DNA from: Curtobacterium sp. Leaf183
Lineage (GTDB): Bacteria > Actinomycetota > Actinomycetes > Actinomycetales > Microbacteriaceae
NCBI RefSeq assembly: GCF_001424385.1
Contig: NZ_LMPO01000009.1
Location: forward strand, 482,047-515,618
Length of the DNA stretch: 33,572 nt
Direction: 5' to 3'
Below the pieces are notes generated by a model. It saw only the letters and a list, made by a program, of their open reading frames with translations. It was not told the origin of the DNA and did not search any database. How positions within the stretch are numbered: the first letter of the stretch is position 1; every line of letters starts with the position of its first letter. The position numbers and the translations under genes were made by a program. Shown in pieces: positions 1-6,038 of this stretch.

Positions 1-40
1 GATCGCCCCGTGCAGCGCAACAAGCCCGCACGGGGCGGTC
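1..40. terminator. Hairpin at window edge, possible bidirectional terminator
   Basis: Bases 1-13 pair with 28-40 (13 pairs including one G-T) around a 14-nt loop; the core arm CGCCCCGTGC is exactly complementary to 28-37. It lies downstream of the minus-strand nuclease gene, which ends at 112. There is no T-tract, so termination is inferred only from the strong stem. Confidence 0.35.
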
Positions 41-60
41 ACGGTCGCACACACACGCAA

Positions 61-100
61 CCTCGCACCGTGCCGACACCCCGACCTCGCACCGTGCGAG
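61..100. repeat. Direct repeat with a small inverted repeat, function unknown
   Basis: The 12-mer CCTCGCACCGTG occurs at 61-72 and again at 85-96, 24 bp apart. The second copy runs into the near-palindrome CTCGCACCGTGCGAG (86-100). This could be a binding site for a gene left of the window or part of the downstream region of the nuclease operon. Nothing in the sequence decides which. Confidence 0.3.
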
Positions 101-111
101 CGTCGCGCGAC

Positions 112-1122
112 TCAGCGCGCGTAGGCGTCGACGAAGAGCGCACCGCGGACGTCGCGCAGGGTGTCGACCAGGCGCTCGATCGTCCGACCGGACACGCCCG
201 ACACCTGCAGGTCGTGCGGACCGAGCGCCGGCAGCCGTCCGGTGCGGATCCGGATGACCTCCCATCCGACGCTGCGCAGTGCGCGGTCCTTAAGGCGGTC
301 GGAGTCCTCGCGCGGTCCGACGTGTTCGAGCCCGTGGCGCCCCGTCGAGTCGTACTCGATCGCGACGCGCAGCTCGGGCAGGATGACGTCCGGCCAGGCC
401 TCGACGTGGTCGTGGAAGGGCCGGTCGAGGCGGACGGCGTTGCGGTCGAACGTGAAGTCGAAGCGGTCCACCAGGGCCTGGCGGAGTTCCGCCTCGACCG
501 CCGAGGCGGTCGCCGGTGCGCAGACGCTGACGAAGGCGTCGCCCGACGGCAGGCGCGGGGTCCTGCGGCAGATCTCGCGCTCGGCCGCCGGACGCCGGAC
601 CGTGGCCCGGCGTGCACCGGGGCGGGCCGCTCGTGTGGACGCGACCGCTCCCGTCGGCACGGCGTCCGCACCGGGTGCGCGCATCCGGCCGGCCGCCGGC
701 AGGGTCTGACGGCCCGTCACCCGGACGGCGCGCTGCGGCGCGGGGACGACCGCCGGCCAGTCCGCGGGCAGGACGGGCCAGCGCTGCGGCTTGGCCATGA
801 CCGTGCACTCCGGGCACCAGACGGAGCGCCGTCGCTCACGCCCGGGTCGGCCGCGTTGCTCGGCAGGGGTGGCGACGAAGACGTGGCCGACGTCACACTC
901 CCACGTCAGCAGCACCTCGGCCGCAGGCGGGATCTGGGTCAGGACGATGCCGGCGTTCCACTCCGGGTGGTACTGCCGGATGAGCACGGGGAAGGACGCC
1001 CACGCGTCACGGAACTGGCCGACGGCGTACGGCATCGGCACGCCGCGCGAGAACTGCCGGCGGCGCCACCACGCATCGACTGGCTCGACCACGTCGGGAA
1101 CGGTAGGAGCAGCCACCGACAC
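112..1122 (-). CDS. Zinc-ribbon / PD-(D/E)XK nuclease-like protein
   Basis: A 336-residue protein. Near residues 70-110 there is a treble-clef/zinc-ribbon pattern: W-E-C-D-x-G-H and, about 30 residues later, W-C-P-E-C, resembling DUF4379-type zinc ribbons. A low-complexity, Arg/Pro/Ala-rich linker follows. The C-terminal part carries a Vsr/DUF559-like core: PDVILPELRVAIEYD, then D-R-L-K-D and GWEVIRIR, which supplies the acidic and Lys residues expected of a PD-(D/E)XK nuclease. I chose the GTG at 1122, 19 nt after the RES toxin stop; a GTG at 1116 is equally possible and neither has a clear ribosome site. It is the third gene of the antitoxin-toxin operon, which suggests a linked role in defence or stress. 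DNA cleavage is inferred from the motif and the substrate is unknown. Confidence 0.72.
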   Translation of the reverse strand: MSVAAPTVPDVVEPVDAWWRRRQFSRGVPMPYAVGQFRDAWASFPVLIRQYHPEWNAGIVLTQIPPAAEVLLTWECDVGHVFVATPAEQRGRPGRERRRSVWCPECTVMAKPQRWPVLPADWPAVVPAPQRAVRVTGRQTLPAAGRMRAPGADAVPTGAVASTRAARPGARRATVRRPAAEREICRRTPRLPSGDAFVSVCAPATASAVEAELRQALVDRFDFTFDRNAVRLDRPFHDHVEAWPDVILPELRVAIEYDSTGRHGLEHVGPREDSDRLKDRALRSVGWEVIRIRTGRLPALGPHDLQVSGVSGRTIERLVDTLRDVRGALFVDAYAR

Positions 1123-1141
1123 GGCGCTGCCGGACGGGAGG

Positions 1142-1810
1142 TCAGGCGCGGGGCGGCGACACGATCGTGAAGCGCTCGGGGCCGGCGGTCGAGCCGTCGT
1201 CGAGCACGCGGATGCCGGACTCGCGGCACGCCGTGACGCCGTCGCGGTGGACGCGCTCGGGTCGGGGTCGTCGCGGTACGCCCGCCGTCCCGAACACGGC
1301 CCACGCGTTCGGGGCAGCGGCGCTCGTGAACCGCGTGCTGTACCGGACACCGGCGAACCCCGCGGCGTCGAAGGCCCGTGCCCAGGCCTGCGGCACGCGG
1401 TAGTCGACCATCGTCTGCAGCTCGGCACCGACGCCGTGCCGGACCGCTCCGGGTGCGGTGACGTCGGCGAACCGCCGACTACGCGACGCCCGCGCCGCCA
1501 CGACGACCATCTCGCGAGCACGCCCGACGAAGACCGTGTTGGTGTGCAGCGTGTGGTGGGCGAGGCGTTCCCGGACCGCGACCTCGACCGAGTCCGCCCA
1601 GTAGCAGGTGCCCCGGGGGTCGGCCAGGTCGAACCGGCCACCGTCATCGCCATCGGCGTCTGCCGGGGTGCTCGCGAACCACCACGCACCGCGGTCGTGG
1701 CGCTTGGCACGGTAGAACGTCGTGCCCCGCGACTCGACGGTGGGGAACCCGGCGAGCTCCGCCTCGGGAGCCGGCCCGCGCTGTGCGACCTCGGTCCGCC
1801 GTTCCGTCAC
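1142..1810 (-). CDS. RES-domain toxin (NAD-degrading type)
   Basis: A 222-residue RES-domain protein. Characteristic pieces are F-Y-R-A-K near residue 32, G-R-F-D-L near 58, Y-W-A-D-S-x-E-x-A-V-R-E-R-L near 70-83, and a late G-V-R-Y-S segment with N-A-W-A-V-F-G. RES toxins such as MbcT of Mycobacterium tuberculosis destroy cellular NAD by phosphorolysis or hydrolysis; that chemistry is known for the family and inferred here. The start is a GTG at 1810 whose last bases overlap the antitoxin stop (GTGA, 4 bp), so the two are translationally coupled. Longer in-frame starts inside the antitoxin gene are unlikely. The preceding gene has the matching MbcA/ParS toxin-binding domain, which supports the toxin call. 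Confidence 0.87.
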   Translation of the reverse strand: MTERRTEVAQRGPAPEAELAGFPTVESRGTTFYRAKRHDRGAWWFASTPADADGDDGGRFDLADPRGTCYWADSVEVAVRERLAHHTLHTNTVFVGRAREMVVVAARASRSRRFADVTAPGAVRHGVGAELQTMVDYRVPQAWARAFDAAGFAGVRYSTRFTSAAAPNAWAVFGTAGVPRRPRPERVHRDGVTACRESGIRVLDDGSTAGPERFTIVSPPRA

Positions 1811-2340
1811 GCGTCGGCCAGCCAGGCGCGGGCAGCACGGCGGGCGGCCCGCAGGACGGGCTCGTGCCGCCCGGCACGGAGTGCCTGGGCAGCCGTCGTG
1901 CCGCCGAACTCGTCGGCGACGGTGTTCAACCACAGTGCGCTGCCCCATGGGTCGATCCGGTCGGGGTCGAGCAGGTCGAGGACCTCGCGCAACCGAGGCA
2001 GAGGGGCACCGGACGGGCCGAACTGGAACGACGGGAAGATCCGGCTGCCGTCGCCGATCTTCAGTCCGAGCAGGTCGCCTTTGGTGCTCGCCTTGCTGAT
2101 GGCCTGTCGCGTGACCCCGCGCCAGTTCGCCAGCGAAGCCGCGTCGTAGAACGGGCCGATCAACTCGTCAGCCTCGTGCTTGACCGCCGGCAGCGCGGCG
2201 ACCATGCGGTCCGCCAGGGCGTCGACGTCCTCGACGGCAGCGAGCGCGTCGTCGTAGCGACCCCCGCGCAGCCGGTCCTGGATCGCGGCGAGCAGTGCCG
2301 CCTCGGCCGTCCCGGTGACCGCGCGTCGTGCTGTGGGCAT
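1807..2340 (-). CDS. Antitoxin with MbcA/ParS (DUF2384-like) toxin-binding domain
   Basis: A 177-residue antitoxin, first gene of the operon. Residues about 65-95 form a helix-turn-helix-like segment (ASLANWRGVTRQAIS). Residues about 130-170 match the MbcA/ParS toxin-binding module: WGSALWLNT, then F-G-G-T-T-A-A-Q-A-L-R-x-G-R-x-E-x-V-L. In this family the C-terminal domain plugs the RES active site and the DNA-binding part autoregulates the operon. The ATG at 2340 has a purine-rich AGGAAGG about 8 nt upstream. The N-terminal 60 residues are helical and less recognisable. Three GGTTGAC repeats in the upstream region are candidate operators. Confidence 0.85.
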   Translation of the reverse strand: MPTARRAVTGTAEAALLAAIQDRLRGGRYDDALAAVEDVDALADRMVAALPAVKHEADELIGPFYDAASLANWRGVTRQAISKASTKGDLLGLKIGDGSRIFPSFQFGPSGAPLPRLREVLDLLDPDRIDPWGSALWLNTVADEFGGTTAAQALRAGRHEPVLRAARRAARAWLADA

Positions 2341-2363
2341 GAGGTCCGCCTTCCTGCAACCGT

Positions 2364-2403
2364 GTCAACCAACCGTACGCTCGCACCGTCAACCGCGTCA
2401 ACC
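2364..2403 (-). promoter_or_regulatory. Three GGTTGAC repeats, putative antitoxin operator/promoter
   Basis: On the minus strand GGTTGAC occurs three times (plus-strand GTCAACC at 2364-2370, 2388-2394 and 2397-2403), 24-63 nt upstream of the antitoxin ATG. Each copy also supplies a TTGAC -35-like core. The spacing fits an autoregulatory site for the coupled toxin-antitoxin genes; this is inference. Confidence 0.5.
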
Positions 2404-2420
2404 AGACCGGAGCAATGGCA

Positions 2421-2435
2421 TACCCTGGAGGGGTA
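2421..2435 (+). promoter_or_regulatory. CsoR-type operator (TACCC-N5-GGGTA)
   Basis: TACCC at 2421-2425 and GGGTA at 2431-2435 form a GC-tract inverted repeat of the kind recognised by copper-sensing CsoR repressors. It lies 19 nt before the csoR start, so autorepression is likely. The ribosome site GGGAGG (2445-2450) follows it. Confidence 0.7.
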
Positions 2436-2454
2436 CCACTCCCCGGGAGGCCCC

Positions 2455-2745
2455 ATGACCGAGCACGAGCACGGCTACATCTCGTCGAAGGACGCCTACC
2501 TGAAGCGTCTGCGGCGCATCGAGGGGCAGGCCCGCGGCCTCCAGCGCATGGTCGAGGACGAGCAGTACTGCATCGACATCCTGACGCAGGTGTCGGCGAT
2601 GACGAAGGCCCTGCAGTCGGTCGCGCTCGGACTCGTCGAGGACCACCTCAGCCACTGCGTCGCCGACGCGATGGCCGACGGTGGTGACCCGGCCGCGAAA
2701 GTCCGCGAAGCCTCCGAGGCGATCGCCCGCCTGGTCCGCTCCTGA
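2455..2745 (+). CDS. csoR: Copper-sensing transcriptional repressor CsoR
   Basis: A 96-residue all-helical CsoR/RcnR-family repressor. The core RLRRIEGQARGLQRM is diagnostic. The metal ligands C39, H64 and C68 have the same spacing as C36-H61-C65 of the M. tuberculosis CsoR, and Tyr38 precedes the first Cys, so Cu(I) rather than formaldehyde, nickel or persulfide is the expected signal. ATG 2455 has GGGAGG 4 nt upstream and a TACCC-N5-GGGTA operator behind it. No copper ATPase or chaperone gene is adjacent (the next gene is convergent), so this is an orphan sensor that probably controls itself and copper genes elsewhere. Confidence 0.9.
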   Translation: MTEHEHGYISSKDAYLKRLRRIEGQARGLQRMVEDEQYCIDILTQVSAMTKALQSVALGLVEDHLSHCVADAMADGGDPAAKVREASEAIARLVRS

Positions 2746-2749
2746 CCAC

Positions 2750-2998
2750 TCAGGCGAGCGCCTGCCGGACGTAGGCGACGACCGCGTTGGCGTGCCCGTG
2801 GCCCATGCCGTGCTCGGCCTTGAGCCAGGACACGACGGCCATGTGCGGTTCGGTGTCCAGCCGGTCGACGACGAGGTCGATCCACTCCTGCACGGGGCGA
2901 CCGTAGGTCGTCTCGATGCTCGGGAAGTACGACGCCGGCCCCCGGACCTTCGTGCCGTCGGTGGGCAGCTGGGGAGCGGTCACACGATGCACGGTCAT
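2750..2998 (-). CDS. DUF4287 small protein
   Basis: An 82-residue protein resembling DUF4287: S-Y-F-P-S-I-E-T-T-Y-G-R-P, then E-W-I-D-L-V near residue 38, and a C-terminal W-L-K-x-E-H-G-M-G-H-G-H-A-N-A-V-V segment. Its function is not established. It sits 29 nt after the reverse transcriptase stop on the same strand. It also has its own TACTGT box 6 nt before the ATG, so it can be expressed alone as a leaderless mRNA. It ends 4 nt from the convergent csoR stop. DUF4287 proteins occur in many genomes without a retron, so a role as retron partner is only a possibility. Confidence 0.75.
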   Translation of the reverse strand: MTVHRVTAPQLPTDGTKVRGPASYFPSIETTYGRPVQEWIDLVVDRLDTEPHMAVVSWLKAEHGMGHGHANAVVAYVRQALA

Positions 2999-3010
2999 GG
3001 CGTCACAGTA
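2999..3010 (-). promoter_or_regulatory. Leaderless -10 box for the DUF4287 gene
   Basis: Minus-strand TACTGT (3010 to 3005) fits TAnnnT and is followed by GACGCC and then the ATG at 2998. Six nucleotides from -10 to start codon places transcription initiation at or next to the ATG. The DeoR gene at 29185 has the nearly identical arrangement TACAGT-GACGCC-ATG. Confidence 0.5.
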
Positions 3011-3027
3011 GCCACGGCGCGATCTGC

Positions 3028-4341
3028 TCACCACCGGATCTGTGCGAAGAGCGTCATGAGCGCTGCGCCGCGGACCGGGTGGACCTGACCGACCCAGCCG
3101 ATGCGCCCGAGCAGGTGCGCGCGGAAGTCCGCGTGGCCGTCGCGGTCCTGCGACGCCGGGCCGTGGACGACGCAGTTGTGCAGGATCGCGTGCAGCCGGT
3201 CGACCTCGCGGCGCCCGGGCGACGTCCGCTCGTTGACGACCACGCCCGTGACGGACTGGCGCACGCCGGCGCGACGGACGCGGGTCTTGCGGGCGTTGAG
3301 CGTGTGGCCCTGCTCGGTGACGATCCGGTCGACCCCGCGCAGGAAGGCGTCCGGCCGAGCGGCCAGCGCGTCGCCGCCGCTGAAGGTCAGGTCGTCGGCG
3401 TAGCGCGTGTAGGTGGCGTCCACGGCCGCGGCCCATCCGGCCAGGCGCACGTCGAGGTGCCGCAGCGCCAGGTTCGCCAGCGCCGGCGACGTCGGCGCTC
3501 CCTGCGGCAGGTGCGCCTCGGTGAGGGCTCGTCGGAGTGCGGTGCGCTGGTCCGGGTCGCCGCCGGGTGGCATCGCGGTGAGCACGTGGGGCGGGACGCG
3601 GTGGGTGCAGATCCCGGTGAGCACGTGTGCGAGGGGCTCGGCGAACCCGGCCGAGCGGAACACGCCGTAGACGGTCGCCGCGCGGACGTTCGCGAAGAAC
3701 GCGGTGAGGTCGGCCGACAGCACGACCGGGCACCCGACGTGCTCGGCAGCACTCGACACGACGCCACGGCCCGCGATGAACCCGTGCGCGGCGTCGTGCA
3801 CCGGCATCGCCGCGAGGAGCTCGTCGAGGATCGTCCGCTGGGTCCGCTTGAGCATCGCCATCGGCTTCTCGAGCAGCCGCGGGGCGCGGCCGGGGCGCTG
3901 CACCCACTCGTGACGGTGGTGGTGCAGCGCGCTCGTCGGGCCCCGGTGCCGGTTCCAGCCTTTCGTGTCGGCGAGCCAGAGCAGTCGTCCGGCGGTCAGG
4001 TCGAGTTCGCGGGCGAGCTCCGGCAGCGTGTCGACGAGCAGGCGGCTCGCCACGATCGGCCGGGCGCGGACGGCGGTCGCGCGACGGAGGAGCACCCGCA
4101 CGGGGCGGAGGGGCACCCGCGAGTCGTGCAGTCGCACGAGCCGCGGTGCGCTCGCGAGCACGGCGGCCAACTGCCGGGGTGCGTCGACCGGCGCACGGGG
4201 GTACGCCTCGAGCGCGACGCCGACCGCGACGCCGACGTAGGTCCGTTCGACGCCGAGCACGTCGTACCCGGCCGCGGTCAGCTCGTCCCGGTGCCACCCC
4301 TCCGCGGCGAGGAACGCGTCGGCGAGTGCGCCTGCGACCAC
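3028..4341 (-). CDS. Retron-type reverse transcriptase
   Basis: A reverse transcriptase of 437 residues if started at GTG 4341. Domains in order: an N-terminal helical extension (about 1-100), then the RT core from about 100. Seen motifs: Leu-Lys-Arg-Thr-Gln-Arg near 164-169, HGF at 186-188, S-A-A-E-H at 197-201 (a variant of the retron NAxxH motif), catalytic D211 in SADLTAFF, LPQGAPTSP at 278-286, YADD at 314-317, and VTG at 364-366 (retron region Y). There is no maturase or endonuclease domain, which argues against a group II intron. The frame stays open up to 4518, but those first 59 codons would lie inside the structured RNA and the -10 box, so I reject the longer start; no strong ribosome site precedes 4341. 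In retrons this enzyme copies the adjacent RNA into multicopy single-stranded DNA. Confidence 0.85.
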   Translation of the reverse strand: MVAGALADAFLAAEGWHRDELTAAGYDVLGVERTYVGVAVGVALEAYPRAPVDAPRQLAAVLASAPRLVRLHDSRVPLRPVRVLLRRATAVRARPIVASRLLVDTLPELARELDLTAGRLLWLADTKGWNRHRGPTSALHHHRHEWVQRPGRAPRLLEKPMAMLKRTQRTILDELLAAMPVHDAAHGFIAGRGVVSSAAEHVGCPVVLSADLTAFFANVRAATVYGVFRSAGFAEPLAHVLTGICTHRVPPHVLTAMPPGGDPDQRTALRRALTEAHLPQGAPTSPALANLALRHLDVRLAGWAAAVDATYTRYADDLTFSGGDALAARPDAFLRGVDRIVTEQGHTLNARKTRVRRAGVRQSVTGVVVNERTSPGRREVDRLHAILHNCVVHGPASQDRDGHADFRAHLLGRIGWVGQVHPVRGAALMTLFAQIRW

Positions 4342-4356
4342 GGCGAGGGGCGTGGG

Positions 4357-4507
4357 GTTCCCGGGGGACCTGTCGGTGCCTCCGTGAGGGCGAGCGCGCG
4401 GAGCGCGCCGAGCCTCTCGGGGCGTGTGGTCCTGCTGGTCCTGCGTGCCCCGGGGTGACCCCGGAGAGGTCGGCGCGTCTCGCGCGCCGTCCGCCTCCCC
4501 CGGGAAC
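4357..4507 (-). ncRNA. Candidate retron msr-msd RNA
   Basis: This region lies just upstream of the RT gene on the same strand. Its ends are a perfect 12-bp inverted repeat (TCCCCCGGGAAC at 4496-4507, complement at 4357-4368), matching the a1/a2 pair that bounds retron RNAs. After a1 comes a 7-bp hairpin (4471-4477 with 4483-4489) as a possible msr stem-loop. A long interrupted stem of about 18 bp pairs 4404-4422 with 4459-4477 and would be the msd hairpin; its loop region holds a 9-nt tandem repeat TGGTCCTGC (4427-4444). The two hairpins share the arm 4471-4477, so they may be alternatives. A promoter at 4519-4546 would start transcription near 4512, at the edge of a1. The branching G cannot be fixed by eye. 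The structural fit is seen; reverse transcription of it is inferred. Confidence 0.65.
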
Positions 4508-4518
4508 TCCACGAGCAC

Positions 4519-4546
4519 ACCCTACGACGACCCTCCGGCACCGCAA
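4519..4546 (-). promoter_or_regulatory. Promoter of the candidate retron
   Basis: On the minus strand TTGCGG (4546 to 4541) and TAGGGT (4524 to 4519) are separated by 16 bp. Initiation about 7 nt after the -10 box falls near 4512, a few bases before the inverted repeat that opens the RNA. This fit supports the RNA boundaries and argues against translation from GTG 4518. Confidence 0.5.
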
Positions 4547-4585
4547 CCGCCCGACAGGAGTGAGGCCATCTGGCAGGGTCGGCTC

Positions 4586-5143
4586 ATGGCCTCGTACTTC
4601 CTGACCCATGCCGAGGTGGTCATCGACCCCGCGGTCCCGATCGAGTCGTGGACGCTGAGCGGGGTCGGCCGCGTGCGTGCGGGCGCCGCCCACCACAGCG
4701 CCTGGGATCCTGGCATCGCTCGCATCGTGTCGAGCGCCGAGCGGAAGGCGATCGAGACCGCGGAGGTGCTCGGCCAGACGGTCGGCGTCGTGCCGGAGGT
4801 CGACCGACGGCTGGGTGAGATCGACCGCAGCGCGACCGGCTACCTCCCGCCGGAGGAGTTCGATGCGGTGGTCGACCGGTTCTTCGACCGGCCGGACGAT
4901 TCGGTGCGCGGATGGGAACGAGCGGTCGACGCCCAGACCCGCATCGTCGCGGCCGTTCGAGCGCTGACGGCCGATGAGGACGTGACGCTCGTCTCGCACG
5001 GCGCCGTCGGTGCGCTGCTGCTGGCGGACCTGCGCGGTGTCCCGATCGACCGAGCGCTCGACCAGCCCGGCATGGGGAGCGTCATCACCTTCGACCCTCG
5101 GGCGTGGCGAGCACTGTCCGGGTGGACCCGGGTCACGCCCTGA
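4586..5143 (+). CDS. Histidine phosphatase superfamily protein with degenerate RHG motif
   Basis: A 185-residue phosphoglycerate-mutase-fold protein. The usual N-terminal RHGE is replaced by T-H-A-E (residues 7-10), keeping the phospho-acceptor His8. The second catalytic His is in LVSHG (H138), and S-S-A-E-R-K-A-I-E-T-A (49-59) matches the conserved phosphate-pocket helix. Family members remove phosphate from small metabolites or from proteins. With the first Arg missing, this one may have altered activity or only bind. I chose the ATG at 4586 because the fold begins at residue 3; a CAGGGT box lies 6 nt upstream, similar to the leaderless -10 boxes nearby. It is transcribed away from the retron and its partner is unknown. 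Confidence 0.8.
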   Translation: MASYFLTHAEVVIDPAVPIESWTLSGVGRVRAGAAHHSAWDPGIARIVSSAERKAIETAEVLGQTVGVVPEVDRRLGEIDRSATGYLPPEEFDAVVDRFFDRPDDSVRGWERAVDAQTRIVAAVRALTADEDVTLVSHGAVGALLLADLRGVPIDRALDQPGMGSVITFDPRAWRALSGWTRVTP

Positions 5144-5153
5144 CCGTCGGCAC

Positions 5154-5183
5154 CTGACCGGCAGCGGACGACATCCCGGTCAG
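5154..5183. terminator. Hairpin between convergent genes
   Basis: CTGACCGG (5154-5161) and CCGGTCAG (5176-5183) pair over a 14-nt loop between the phosphatase and DUF1684 stops; the right arm overlaps the DUF1684 stop. It is probably a bidirectional terminator without a T-tract. Confidence 0.5.
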
Positions 5184-6001
5184 TCAGCGACACCGGGTCC
5201 GGGCAGCCGCTCCCCCGCCTCGATCGCGACGTCGAGTCGGTTCTCGCGGGGCGGCAGTGGACACGTGGCGTGCGGGGTGTACGCGCAGGGCAGGTTCGTG
5301 GCCCGGGTGAAGTCGACGCGGGTCCGACCGTCGGCATCAGGAGCCCCCACGTCGAGCGTCCGGGTCGCCGACGTCGTGACCGTGCTGGTGCGGTCGGAGA
5401 ACAGCACGTGCAGGTCGTCCCCCTGTCCGTTGAACGCCAGGAGCGTGCGCGGGCCGTCGAGGTCGAACTCGAGCGTGCCACGTGCCGCGAACACGTGCTC
5501 CAGCCCGTCGACGACCGAGCCGACCGTCACCGCACGCGGCTCGGCGAAGGAGCGGAACCGGGCCTCGACCACGAACCGGTCGTCGGGTGCGTAGGTGGGC
5601 GTACCGCGGTACGCGAGGCGCACCGGGGCGGCCGGATCGCGGGGCCGGACCAGGTCGCTCCCGCCCCGTCGGGCGACCTCGATGACGACGTCGCGGTCGT
5701 CGCGGCGCCACACGACCTGCGGTGCGGGGCTGCTGTCGAGGTCTCCGAACCGGTGCGTTCCCGTCACCAGGGAGCCGTCGACGTCGAGGCGCTCAGCAGG
5801 GTCGTCGGCGAGGACGACCACGGGTCCGTCCTGGTCGACGGACCACGCTCCGGGGACGTCGTCGAACCGCTCGGGCGTCGTCGTCAGCCACCGGATGCTC
5901 GTCACCGACAGGAAGCCGTGCTCGCTCGCACGGGCTGCCTCGTGCGCTGCGTGCCAGGTCGCCCAGCCGGTGGTGTCCGTCGTCGGGCTCGCGGTCGTCA
6001 T
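5180..6001 (-). CDS. DUF1684 domain protein
   Basis: A 273-residue protein matching the DUF1684 family across its length. It has an N-terminal W-A-T-W-H-A-A-H-E segment, a central F-A-E-P-R-A-V-T-V-G stretch, and the family signature near the C-terminus: N-L-P-C-A-Y-T-P-H-A-T-C-P-L-P-P-R-E-N, then V-A-I-E-A-G-E. Family members are common in actinobacteria and have no established biochemical role. There is no signal peptide or membrane segment, so it is likely cytosolic. ATG 6001 is preceded by TACGGT and exactly 6 nt, a leaderless arrangement. Its start faces that of the RidA gene across only 37 bp, so the two may be co-regulated. Confidence 0.82.
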   Translation of the reverse strand: MTTASPTTDTTGWATWHAAHEAARASEHGFLSVTSIRWLTTTPERFDDVPGAWSVDQDGPVVVLADDPAERLDVDGSLVTGTHRFGDLDSSPAPQVVWRRDDRDVVIEVARRGGSDLVRPRDPAAPVRLAYRGTPTYAPDDRFVVEARFRSFAEPRAVTVGSVVDGLEHVFAARGTLEFDLDGPRTLLAFNGQGDDLHVLFSDRTSTVTTSATRTLDVGAPDADGRTRVDFTRATNLPCAYTPHATCPLPPRENRLDVAIEAGERLPGPGVAD

Positions 6002-6013
6002 GGTCCGACCGTA
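6002..6013 (-). promoter_or_regulatory. Leaderless -10 box for DUF1684
   Basis: Minus-strand TACGGT (6013 to 6008) then CGGACC and ATG 6001. This is the same TAnnnT-N6-start pattern as at several other genes in the window. Confidence 0.45.
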
Positions 6014-6038
6014 CGTGCTGTGGACCAGGATGGGGAGC

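Noticed and set aside
2455..2745. FrmR or RcnR identity for the CsoR-family protein
   Set aside because: The Cys-His-Cys ligand spacing (25 and 4 residues) matches copper CsoR, not formaldehyde or nickel sensors.
3028..4341. Group II intron reverse transcriptase
   Set aside because: No maturase, DNA-binding or endonuclease part follows the RT core, the VTG and AxxH motifs fit retrons, and no intron boundaries are visible.
4427..4444. Tandem 9-nt repeat as part of a CRISPR array
   Set aside because: Only two short units with no spacers; no cas genes in the window.
4342..4518. Longer RT protein starting at GTG 4518
   Set aside because: The added 59 residues are low-complexity Pro/Arg/Gly, overlap the inverted repeats and hairpins, and the start would lie in the -10 box. 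It is better explained as transcribed RNA.
2750..4999. Long minus-strand frame reading through the retron and phosphatase (749 codons)
   Set aside because: Most of its translation is low-complexity Arg/Pro/Ala sequence typical of an out-of-frame GC-rich strand; only its last 82 codons (DUF4287) look like protein.
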